The notes beneath the pieces were generated by a model. That model worked only from the letters and a program-made list of their open reading frames with translations. It searched no databases and was not told the origin of the DNA. Shown here piece by piece: positions 15,918-24,223 of a stretch of 31,249 nt of DNA. This stretch comes from CAWUIO01 sp963922455 (GTDB lineage Bacteria > Bacteroidota > Bacteroidia > Cytophagales > Microscillaceae), in NCBI GenBank assembly GCA_963922455.1, contig CAWUIO010000078.1, positions 1 through 31,249 of the forward strand, given 5' to 3'. Numbering within the stretch: position 1 is the first letter of the stretch; each line of letters starts with the position of its first letter. Made by a program: the position numbers and the translations under genes.

Positions 15918-17057
15918 CTAATACTTTTGCATGATCATAAAATTTCTTCTTTTAGGCAGGGTAGTGTTGGGCATGCCATCCCACCAGTAATCTCTCAAAA
16001 TTCGGGCAGCCCGTTTTTGTCGGCAGGATTTTCGTATGCGTTCTCTGACTTGTTTAGCATTTCTCTTGAAATCAATTCTTAAAACCATTTCAAAAGTACC
16101 CCCTGTGTTTCCTAGGCCAGATACCGTCCAATCGTAATTGACGCCCAAGGAAAAATCACTCCAAGAAAAGGACTTGTGTTGCCATCGGATGACCGGGGCA
16201 ATGGCATCGGCATTATTGAGGCCACGATAATAGGCGCCAAATGTTAAAGCATTGTTCGGATCAATTACATAATTGTAGTGGGCTCCCAAGTCTAATTGTT
16301 GGTTACCCCCTTGTTTGCGATAGAGAAGGTGTAAGCCAATTTTATCTAGGTTTTCCTCTTGCTTATCGTTTTGATTGTCTTTTTTCCAAATGGGAAGGGC
16401 CGTACCTAGCTCAACATTATACCGGATGGGGGTGTCATTGCCTTCATTGGCCCCATCAAACAAGGAGAGATTGGGTTGGCGTAAATGCTGCATTGAAAAA
16501 CCGCCCCTCCATTTTTCTCCCCCAAGTAAAATACCCCAGGCGAGGTCCCAATCACGAACAGTTCCCACCGCATTTAGAGATTCCAAAGAATTATTATTGA
16601 TCAGCCCATTGGTAATATCCAATTGATCTTCAAAGATTAAATTGGTGTCATCAATTCGTCTTTGCACGTAACTGCCTTGTATGCCCAATCGGGCAATGAA
16701 ACCTTGAAACATGCGGAGTTCATAAGCAAATGATAGCCCGACTTGTTCGCTACGAATCCCTAAACTCCCGGCATTGTCGCTGGTAAAATGCAGGCCTACA
16801 CCTATTTGATTTCGTAACTCAAACAAGTCTAGGGAAGAGGCAAAGGTATCAAACTGTCCCGAATGATCGGTGGTGGAGGGAATATCGAGCCATTGCTGCC
16901 GATATTGACTAATAAAACGAAACATACGATTGGTTCCGGCATAGGCCGGGTTATACAGGATGGGCTGGGCATCAAATTGGGTAAACTGAGGGTCCTGGGC
17001 CCAAGCCGAGCTGAGGCCAAGGACAAGGGTGAGAAGTAAACAGGTATATTTATGCAT
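15918..17057 (-). CDS. PorP/SprF family outer-membrane protein (type IX secretion)
   Basis: 379 residues from the ATG at 17057, where a signal peptide begins (MHKYTCLLLTLVLGLSSAWA, cleavage before QDPQFTQF). Upstream ATGs in the same frame would put it behind a non-signal leader overlapping the previous gene. The opening DPQFTQFDAQPILYNPAYAG is the signature of the PorP/SprF family, and the remainder is a run of amphipathic beta strands suited to an outer-membrane barrel. A basic C-terminal tail (KRNAKQVRERIRKSCRQKR) is unusual. These proteins pair with type B sorted T9SS cargo and tether it. The cargo gene ends only 49 bp upstream on the same strand. Confidence 0.92.
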   Translation of the reverse strand: MHKYTCLLLTLVLGLSSAWAQDPQFTQFDAQPILYNPAYAGTNRMFRFISQYRQQWLDIPSTTDHSGQFDTFASSLDLFELRNQIGVGLHFTSDNAGSLGIRSEQVGLSFAYELRMFQGFIARLGIQGSYVQRRIDDTNLIFEDQLDITNGLINNNSLESLNAVGTVRDWDLAWGILLGGEKWRGGFSMQHLRQPNLSLFDGANEGNDTPIRYNVELGTALPIWKKDNQNDKQEENLDKIGLHLLYRKQGGNQQLDLGAHYNYVIDPNNALTFGAYYRGLNNADAIAPVIRWQHKSFSWSDFSLGVNYDWTVSGLGNTGGTFEMVLRIDFKRNAKQVRERIRKSCRQKRAARILRDYWWDGMPNTTLPKRRNFMIMQKY

Positions 17058-17106
17058 GATATTCGTGTCTTGAGTTTCTTTAAATTTTAAGAGAAGCATG
17101 ACTTGA

Positions 17107-20100
17107 TTAATTTTTGTGAATGAGTAACAAATCACCGGTTCTGCTTGCCTGTTGCCCTTCTCCACAACTATAGGTGATTTTGTAGATGTACATATCCTCT
17201 TGATACAAGCTGCCATCCGAGCGTTGGCCATTCCATCCCATATCGGGGTCAGTGCCTTGGTAAATTTCTTCGCCCCAGCGGTTGAAAATCTGCAGGCGAT
17301 AGTTTTTTAAAGCCACCGAAGCAGGCTTAAACGTATCGTTGAGTCCGTCGCCGTTGGGAGTAAACGCATTGGGAAGAAGCACCCGGGCCTCACAAGGTTT
17401 GGGGCAGACTTCCAGAACCTGTTCGCTCGTGGCACTACATCCTTGTCCGTTGGTAATAGTCAGGCGGATGATGATTGGCTGGATGGTATCCGTTTCATTG
17501 AGGTATACCAAATCCCGGGGAGGGGTGAAGCCCGTATGGGTTTGGCCATTCCCCAAATCCCAGACAAAGTTTCCCTGGCCGGCATTAGGAAAGCTTGTTA
17601 GGTTTTCCAGGTGTATGGTGACCGGACTGATACAGCTAGTATCCGGGATTATCCGAAATTGAGGAACAGGACTCGGAAGGATCCGAATACTTTTCCGCAA
17701 GGTATCGGTGCAAGAGAAGCCATTGTAGGCAATCAGGGTAACTTCAGTGCGGCCAATTTGAGTAAAGCGGTGGGTCGGATTGCTAGCCGTGGGGTCTGCA
17801 TTGGGTTCTCCAAAATCCCAAACATATTGAATAGCTCCTGTGGAAGTATTGGTAAAGGGTACTTCTTCTCCTTGGCAAGCGTTTACCGGGGCTTCAAAAT
17901 CGGCCACAGGCAGGTTGATCACCTCGATATCTAGACTGGAGGTATGGGTACAGCCATTTTGAGGATCTCTCACCGTGAGGGTGACGACATAATTTCCGGC
18001 TTCTTCATAAAAATGAGGGGGTGGGGTTCGGCCAAAGAAAGTCGTGCTATCTCCAAAATTCCAACTGGCGGCTAAACTAGGATCTGAATTGTTTTCAAAT
18101 TGAAATGCCTCATCCAGACAAAGGCGGGTATCCCCAGTAAACCGGGCCTCAGGGCTGGCCAAGACCCGAATTTTAATACGACTGGTATCCACATTACAGC
18201 CATTTTGCACCGCCAAAACCAGGGTATATTCTCCAGGAGTAGTGTACGTGTAAGTGATGCTATCCGGGGCGTCGATGGCAAAATTACCATCTCCAAAAAA
18301 CCAATCCACACGATTAAATCCCGATTGATTGCTTTTGAGGAGTACAGTATGGGGAGCGCAACCTGTGGTATCCATATCCAATTCCATATTGGCTCTCACC
18401 GTATTTGGGAGTACCGTGATGGCTCGGGTGATGGAATCAACCCCACAGGCATTAAAGGCCTTTAAGCTTACATTAAAGGTCGTATCGGTATCTCCCTCGT
18501 AGAAGAAAGTATGGGTAAAGAGACTGGTATCGGTACTAATTCTTCCCTTGCCATCCCCAAAATCCCATTCAAAACGGCTAGGATTTCCAAAGGAAAAGTT
18601 ATCAAAGGGTAGGGGAAACCCGGAGCAAATGGGGTTAAAGTCACCCACAAAGATAAAATTTGCCTTGGGTAAGGGCTGCACGGTAATGGAGTCTACAAAG
18701 CTTCCTCCACTACAAGCGGCCCCCAATCCTTCTTCCACGATGCTAAGTGTAATTTGGTAGGTAGTATCTCGGATAAGACTCGCCGGGAAGCTGATATTAC
18801 GGGGGTTTTCTTCTGTACTGGTTTGCCCGTTTCCAAAGTCCCAAAAATAGGTCAAGTTGCCTAGGCTCACACTGGTATTGTTAAAATTGGCTACTACATC
18901 CCCACAGGCATCACCGGGGGCGATGGTTTGGGTAAAGCTAGCCTGGGGTGGTTCGGCAATTCGTATCGTTTGGCTAAAGTCCTGGCTACAATTTCCCGGA
19001 GAGGTGGTCACGGTCAGGCGTATGGTGTAGGTACCTATACTATCGTACTGGTTTTGTCCATTGCGGAGAGAAGACGTATTTCCATCCCCAAAATCCCAAG
19101 CGTAGCTCAAGGTGTATCCCGGTATATCGGGTGTATTGTTGCTAAAATCAATTAGTTCATTGATGCAGTACACACTGTCCGGGCTAAAATCAGGGCTTGC
19201 TAAGGGGTGGATGGTGACCAAAAGCGTATCGGTGTTGATACACGAGGTAATACTGTCTTGAAAGCTGTATACCAAAGGGTTGAGGCCGATAGCAGCCGAA
19301 GCGGGCGTAAAATCTCCATTGGCCAATACGCCGGCTCCCGCCCAAGTGCCTACTCCCCCCGTCGTGGGAGACTGGCTGCTTAGGGTGACGGGACTGGCAT
19401 CTTCACAAAATTCTAAGGGGGGGCCTGCTTCTACGGTAGGAGCTGGGAGGACCACAAGGCTTAACGTATCCCGGGTCTCGCAAAAACCTTGTCCAAAAAC
19501 ATAAATTAAAGAAAAGGATCCCAAACCAAATATGGCCGGGTCAAATGAATCGCCACCCAAATCATCGGTAGTGGTATTATTGATAACCTGCCACCGCCCA
19601 CCGTTTGGAAAACCATTGAGCTGGAGAGGCATTTCATTTTCACAAATACGGATATCACGTCCGGCAATAGCTTGTTCACGGGCTACCACCTCAACCTCGA
19701 GGGTATCTGTATTGGTACACAAGGTAAGCGGGTCGGTAACGGTATAGCTTACAGGATAGGTACCAAGACCTCCCGCCAGGGCCGGGTTAAAGGTTCCATT
19801 AAGCGAATCTACAATTCCTTGCCCGGCCCATACCCCATTGGCCGGGCTTGCGCCTGTGATAGGGATAACTAAATTGGTATCACAAAGGATGAACGGTTCT
19901 TGGATAAAGTTGATAGATGGGAGTGGGTTTTGGCTAATGATGATCTCATTAGAAAGGTCTGAACAACCACCTGCTTGCAGTAGAATTGCCATATATACAC
20001 CCGTTTCACTGGCTATGATCTGGGTAGTGTCTGAGTTGGGAATATCCATGCCATTTCTAAACCAACGGTAGTTTAAGGTATCAGGAGTATCCACGCTCAA

Positions 20101-22242
20101 TAAAGTCTGGATTGTATCCCCTTCACAATACTCAATGGGGCCAGAAGCGCTAATATTGACAGTCAAGGGAGGGACGATGCTTACCTGTTTTCCAGGCGAT
20201 AAACTATCACAGCTCCCTTGGCGTACCCGTACTTGGTAGAAGCCAGCCGTAGATACAATCAAATCTTGTTGAGTGGCCCCGGGAATATCTGTACCGTCCA
20301 GCACCCACTGGTAGCTAAAACCTGAGCCACCTTGGGCCAGGAGTATGGCCGTATCCCCTTGACAGACTAAGATAAGATCTTCAACCCTTAAAATCTCGGC
20401 GGGTGGAGGGTTTTGTACCTCAAAAGAAGCTGAGTCGGCCGAGGAGCCACAAGCATTGAAGGCATTCAGTTTTACCTGGTATTGGCCTATCGGAAGGCGG
20501 GTTTGCTGATTGAGATCATTCGGTGAAGTTAGGAGGACCTTTATCCCATTTGCATCTTCAATGTCCCAGCTTATAGAATCAACCCCTGGACCCAGTATAG
20601 TGCTTAGGGAAACTGTATCATCCGGACAGTAAATAGCTTGAAGCCCTTGTATAGTGGGGACAGCCGGAGGATTGTCAACGACTACTCGGATACAAGTTTC
20701 AACCGGATTACAGGTAGAACCATTGGCAACCCTCAGGCGAATGGTATACGTGCCGCCGCTAAGAAAACGTATCGATTCATTTTCGAGGCTAGACGTCGTC
20801 ATACTGCCACTCGAGAATTCATAAGCGCCGACCCCATTTTCTAAATCAACGCTCCAAAGGTAATTGTTCTGACAGATACCCGTCGGGGAAGCATTGCTCA
20901 AGGCAAGGGCTTGGCTAGGGCAACCAAAATTTAGGGTAGTACTACAGGTTTGGTCAGAGCTAAATGTTTGACTATTAAACTGGGTAGTAAAAGACGAGAC
21001 AGGATTGGGGCAAATGGTAACTTGAATAGTGGTATCACTAGATCCACAACCATTGGAAGAGGTATTGCTCGCAGTAAGGGTAACATCGTAGACCCCAGGA
21101 TTAGCAAAGGTGTGATCGATCTGCTGTTGGGGGCTAAGGCTCTCACTTATACTGTTGAATGATTGGGTTTGCCCATCCCCCCAATCCCAGGTATAATCCG
21201 TTCGGGTATTATTCGCACAAAAATTAGGGATAGTATTGTTTGTAAAATCCATGGGCTCATTAACGCAACCCAATAAACTAGGAGTAGGGGTAAAAGAAGC
21301 CTGGGGCGGAGCGTAAATTCTTAATGGGCTAAAAACACTTTCCGTTCGGTCACAACGGTTTTCCGCAATTAGCCTCACCGATAATCCTGGATTGTTACCA
21401 TTACTCTGGCAGGTAGCCAAATATATATGCGAAATGGTATTGCCCGTTATTCCCGTAAAGCTCGTAGAGGTACCATCGCCAAACTCCAACGTGAGCGTTG
21501 TCGTGGCACTTACATTTTCGGATAGATTCTCAAACTCAATTTCAGAAGGTTCACAATTATCAAAAGTACCGGCCAGGGGGCCTCTCAACACCGCGGTGGG
21601 AAATAAATCAAAAGAGTAGGAAAAAGTGGATTCCGTGGTGCAGCCATTAGCCAGGCTGGTCGTTATCAATCGTATATTATAGATTCCCAAGCCATTGTAG
21701 GTATGGTCAATAGAGTTAAAGGGTAAACTAATGGGCTCCAATCCTGCCCCATCATCCCAATCTATTGTATAGCTATAGCTATTGGGGCTTGGTGAATTAT
21801 TAAAAATAGTAGCTACGGTCTGGGTTGGATCATTAATGGACGTATTACAAGTCCGAAAGCCATTCTGTTCAAAAAAATCTACCTCAGGCTGCTCATTAAT
21901 GTTCAAATTTATGTCTTGGATAGCCGAGCAATTATTGAGGGTATCCCGAACGGTAAGCATAGCTCTTATCGGTACATTGGCTCCCGTTCCAAAGAAGTCA
22001 TAGCGGTGGCTGGGGTTCCGATCGTTGCTCGTAGGACTTCCATCCCCAAAATCCCATTCATAGACAAGGCCGGGACGGTTATTGGGTAAGTTTACGGTAA
22101 ATTGGATGGTTTCCGTAGCACAAAAAGTGCTACCATCGGCGGGGCTTAGGTCAAGGTTTATGGGGCATTGCCCGTAGCTTTTCGCCCCCAAGCTCATAAG
22201 AAAACATAGGCCTAAGGCTTTCCAGAAGGTATGGGTGTGCAT
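17107..22242 (-). CDS. Giant PKD-repeat surface protein with type B T9SS sorting domain
   Basis: 1711 residues from the ATG at 22242, which opens a signal peptide (MHTHTFWKALGLCFLMSLGA, then KSYGQ). An earlier in-frame ATG at 22296 only adds a non-signal leader. The body holds at least ten PKD-type units recognised by YEWDFGDG, YTWDWGDG, YAWDFGDG, YFWDFGNG, FEWDFGDG, DWFFGDG, YVWDFGEP and FVWDLGNG motifs. In the middle there are Ig-like units (YQWVLDGTDIPG, YRWFRNGMDIPN) and GxW-AGxGV-type units. The last about 90 residues are the gliding-motility-associated C-terminal (type B) domain: LPNAFTPNGDGLNDTF, IFNRWGEEIYQ, YIYKITY. It is expected to be exported by T9SS and held at the surface by the downstream PorP/SprF protein; likely an adhesin or matrix protein. 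Ligand unknown. Confidence 0.95.
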   Translation of the reverse strand: MHTHTFWKALGLCFLMSLGAKSYGQCPINLDLSPADGSTFCATETIQFTVNLPNNRPGLVYEWDFGDGSPTSNDRNPSHRYDFFGTGANVPIRAMLTVRDTLNNCSAIQDINLNINEQPEVDFFEQNGFRTCNTSINDPTQTVATIFNNSPSPNSYSYTIDWDDGAGLEPISLPFNSIDHTYNGLGIYNIRLITTSLANGCTTESTFSYSFDLFPTAVLRGPLAGTFDNCEPSEIEFENLSENVSATTTLTLEFGDGTSTSFTGITGNTISHIYLATCQSNGNNPGLSVRLIAENRCDRTESVFSPLRIYAPPQASFTPTPSLLGCVNEPMDFTNNTIPNFCANNTRTDYTWDWGDGQTQSFNSISESLSPQQQIDHTFANPGVYDVTLTASNTSSNGCGSSDTTIQVTICPNPVSSFTTQFNSQTFSSDQTCSTTLNFGCPSQALALSNASPTGICQNNYLWSVDLENGVGAYEFSSGSMTTSSLENESIRFLSGGTYTIRLRVANGSTCNPVETCIRVVVDNPPAVPTIQGLQAIYCPDDTVSLSTILGPGVDSISWDIEDANGIKVLLTSPNDLNQQTRLPIGQYQVKLNAFNACGSSADSASFEVQNPPPAEILRVEDLILVCQGDTAILLAQGGSGFSYQWVLDGTDIPGATQQDLIVSTAGFYQVRVRQGSCDSLSPGKQVSIVPPLTVNISASGPIEYCEGDTIQTLLSVDTPDTLNYRWFRNGMDIPNSDTTQIIASETGVYMAILLQAGGCSDLSNEIIISQNPLPSINFIQEPFILCDTNLVIPITGASPANGVWAGQGIVDSLNGTFNPALAGGLGTYPVSYTVTDPLTLCTNTDTLEVEVVAREQAIAGRDIRICENEMPLQLNGFPNGGRWQVINNTTTDDLGGDSFDPAIFGLGSFSLIYVFGQGFCETRDTLSLVVLPAPTVEAGPPLEFCEDASPVTLSSQSPTTGGVGTWAGAGVLANGDFTPASAAIGLNPLVYSFQDSITSCINTDTLLVTIHPLASPDFSPDSVYCINELIDFSNNTPDIPGYTLSYAWDFGDGNTSSLRNGQNQYDSIGTYTIRLTVTTSPGNCSQDFSQTIRIAEPPQASFTQTIAPGDACGDVVANFNNTSVSLGNLTYFWDFGNGQTSTEENPRNISFPASLIRDTTYQITLSIVEEGLGAACSGGSFVDSITVQPLPKANFIFVGDFNPICSGFPLPFDNFSFGNPSRFEWDFGDGKGRISTDTSLFTHTFFYEGDTDTTFNVSLKAFNACGVDSITRAITVLPNTVRANMELDMDTTGCAPHTVLLKSNQSGFNRVDWFFGDGNFAIDAPDSITYTYTTPGEYTLVLAVQNGCNVDTSRIKIRVLASPEARFTGDTRLCLDEAFQFENNSDPSLAASWNFGDSTTFFGRTPPPHFYEEAGNYVVTLTVRDPQNGCTHTSSLDIEVINLPVADFEAPVNACQGEEVPFTNTSTGAIQYVWDFGEPNADPTASNPTHRFTQIGRTEVTLIAYNGFSCTDTLRKSIRILPSPVPQFRIIPDTSCISPVTIHLENLTSFPNAGQGNFVWDLGNGQTHTGFTPPRDLVYLNETDTIQPIIIRLTITNGQGCSATSEQVLEVCPKPCEARVLLPNAFTPNGDGLNDTFKPASVALKNYRLQIFNRWGEEIYQGTDPDMGWNGQRSDGSLYQEDMYIYKITYSCGEGQQASRTGDLLLIHKN

Positions 22243-22636
22243 AATGTAGTTAAGAAGAGTACTGTTGAATAAAATGGAAGGATACCCGTTGTCCACTAGT
22301 CAGGATAAATAAAATTAAGGCATAAATGGAAGATGTGCATACCGATTTTCTGGTAGTTTTCAATTTTAACCTTGTTTTATGACCCGCTTATGTTTAGTAA
22401 AAATTGCAGGACAGGGTTCTTTTCAAATAGGGTAAATCCCAGGAAAAAAAATAGGGGCTTCCCCGCTTAATCACGAACTTTGCCCGGTAGGGTAGGGACT
22501 GCCAGCGCGGGTCGGGCTTTCGCTACTCGCCGGCCCCGCTCAACCAGCGGCGGGCTCAGACAGGCCGCTCTATCCCTAAGCCATATGAAAAGGAAGTTTT
22601 AGGGGAACCATCAGACAGGAAAAAGCAAGGGTTCCT
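22243..22636. other. Intergenic region with repeat
   Basis: About 390 bp between the ATPase gene end and the start of the PKD gene. It contains GC-rich repeat copy 4 (22453-22582). The rest is AT-rich and should hold the promoter of the PKD/PorP operon, but I cannot place it. Confidence 0.6.
22453..22582 (+). repeat. GC-rich interspersed repeat, copy 4
   Basis: The blocks are TAGGGGCTTCCCCGC, then CGCGGGTCGGGCTTTCGCTA, GGCGGGCTCAGACAGGCCGC and TATCCCTAAGCC. It lies 55 bp beyond the end of the AAA+ ATPase gene. Confidence 0.92.
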
Positions 22637-24085
22637 TCAAGGGCTTTCATTCTTGAAGCGTTGCAAACGAGCCCTTCGTCCGGCAAAATCGGGTATCTTG
22701 AGAGCCAATCGGTGCAAAGACTCACAAAATAAGGGAAGGGTGATTTCCCAGGACTTGTGTTTTATAGCTTGTAGCCCTAAGTAATGTTTTATCTTTGTTA
22801 CTTGGGCCCCCGTAATATGCCCTTTTAATTCCTGGGCAATGAAAGGTAAATCCAATTCTGGGTCGAGGCTAAAAGCCTTAAAGGCATTTTCTAATAATTG
22901 AATGATTTCGGCCGTCTCCGGCTTGCGGAAATCGATCCGGGTATCAAATCTTCTCTGAAAAGCCTTATCCATGTTTTGGGAGTAGTTGGTAGCGACTACA
23001 ATAATCCCCGGGTAGTCTTCAATTTCCTGCAACAAGTAGGCAATGTCCTGATTGACATAGGTATCTTGGGCACTTTGGGTTTTAGTACTTCTCTTAGAAA
23101 AAAGGGCATCTCCCTCATCGCAAAACAGGATCCATTGCCGGTGCCGGGCCGCTTGGAATATTTTTGCTATGTTTTTTGTGGTTTCCCCCACATATTTACT
23201 CACAATCTTGTCTAAGGCTATGCGGTAAACCGGGCGCCTGGTTTCTTTGGACAACAGGCGGCCAAGCATGGTTTTGCCAGTTCCCGGTTCGCCCACCAAA
23301 AGGCAGCGGTATCCCTTTCTTTCTCGGGCAAATTCCGGGTGTTCGGCCATTTCTTCATAGTATTTGATCCAGTCTAAGAGTTCTTGGATTCGAATCCGGG
23401 TAGGATGGGGAACAACCAAATCATCCCAGGTTTGCTCCGTGCTCAGCTTGCTCGCCGGAAAGTCTGGGCTTGTTTGAGGCTCCAGTTCCTCGCCTGTACT
23501 AAACTGATATAGGACCTCCCTAGAAATTTGTAAAGCTCCGCGCCAAGTAGGGATTCCGGTGGGTGTACTTTCCAGGCTCAATATGCCATGCTGGGCAAAA
23601 TGATGTTGGGGGTAGAAGATAGATTGAAAGCCAAGGCGAAGTTTGAGATTGCTACCCGCAAGCAGATAAAGTGCCGTCTCAGCTGAAGGAATAAATACCT
23701 GCGCTTGTATTCCCTGTACGGAGTTGAGGCTGCTTCCAGATGCGGTTTCTATCTCTTTAAAGTAATCTGTCAAATCTGGCCGGATATGAGGAAGAAGGGC
23801 CAAAATCAAAACCAAGCGTTCGGCGGCATGGTAAGAAAGGGCTTCCGGTTTAGGAAACTTTTTTTGGGTTTGTTTCCATAACTCCTGGCAGAGAAGGTCA
23901 TACGGATTATAACCGGGTCGCAGAGGCAAACGAACCGAGTCAAATAGTTGAAGGTCCACATAATTGGGGGGCAAGCCATCACTCGACTCAAAATACCGGG
24001 CTCTGGCTTGACAAAACGCCTGAAACCAAGCAATCTCTTCTTCTATTACGTGCCCCATCACGGCTTGCTGAGGAATGCTTTGCAT
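22637..24085 (-). CDS. AAA+ ATPase, Afp15/Pvc15-like (eCIS-associated type)
   Basis: 482 residues. Residues 1-225 are an N-terminal region with no recognised domain. The AAA+ module covers about 230-465: Walker A GEPGTGKT at 265-272, SKYVGETTKNIAKIFQAA (pore-loop/sensor region), Walker B WILFCDEGDALF with DE at 323-324, sensor 1 in VVATNYSQN, and arginines in AFQRRFDTRIDF. The KRSTxxxDTYVNQDIAYLLQ and NYSQNMDKAFQRRF wording resembles the ATPases encoded with contractile injection systems (Afp15/Pvc15), thought to help assembly or cargo loading, though those are often longer. It is divergent from the DUF4157 gene across 138 bp. A decayed paralogue lies at 12782-13518. The eCIS link is family knowledge plus context; no structural eCIS gene is present here. 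Confidence 0.85.
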   Translation of the reverse strand: MQSIPQQAVMGHVIEEEIAWFQAFCQARARYFESSDGLPPNYVDLQLFDSVRLPLRPGYNPYDLLCQELWKQTQKKFPKPEALSYHAAERLVLILALLPHIRPDLTDYFKEIETASGSSLNSVQGIQAQVFIPSAETALYLLAGSNLKLRLGFQSIFYPQHHFAQHGILSLESTPTGIPTWRGALQISREVLYQFSTGEELEPQTSPDFPASKLSTEQTWDDLVVPHPTRIRIQELLDWIKYYEEMAEHPEFARERKGYRCLLVGEPGTGKTMLGRLLSKETRRPVYRIALDKIVSKYVGETTKNIAKIFQAARHRQWILFCDEGDALFSKRSTKTQSAQDTYVNQDIAYLLQEIEDYPGIIVVATNYSQNMDKAFQRRFDTRIDFRKPETAEIIQLLENAFKAFSLDPELDLPFIAQELKGHITGAQVTKIKHYLGLQAIKHKSWEITLPLFCESLHRLALKIPDFAGRRARLQRFKNESP

Positions 24086-24123
24086 AGAGTCATGAACTTA
24101 TATAAAACCCGTATTTAGGTATC

Positions 24124-24155
24124 TCGACTATCAACTAAGTTAAGGGATTAGTCGA
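24124..24155. promoter_or_regulatory. Inverted repeat in the divergent ATPase/DUF4157 promoter region
   Basis: TCGACTA at 24124-24130 and TAGTCGA at 24149-24155 are a perfect 7-bp inverted repeat with an 18-bp spacer. It lies roughly midway between the two start codons, a natural place for an operator controlling both directions. It could also be a chance palindrome; no regulator gene is adjacent. Confidence 0.35.
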
Positions 24156-24223
24156 AGAAAAAAAATTATTAAAATTTGCTTATTAAAGGGGCATAACTTA
24201 ACTTAAATAAAATTTGTCCTACT

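Noticed and set aside
17107..22242. Many long plus-strand open frames opposite the PKD gene
   Set aside because: They are composition shadows of a long coding strand, with no start context, signal or family pattern.
24160..24215. TAAAATTTG boxes as a Bacteroidota -7 element for the DUF4157 gene
   Set aside because: The spacing inside the box is one base too long and the nearest TTG is about 29 bases away, outside the usual 19-21.
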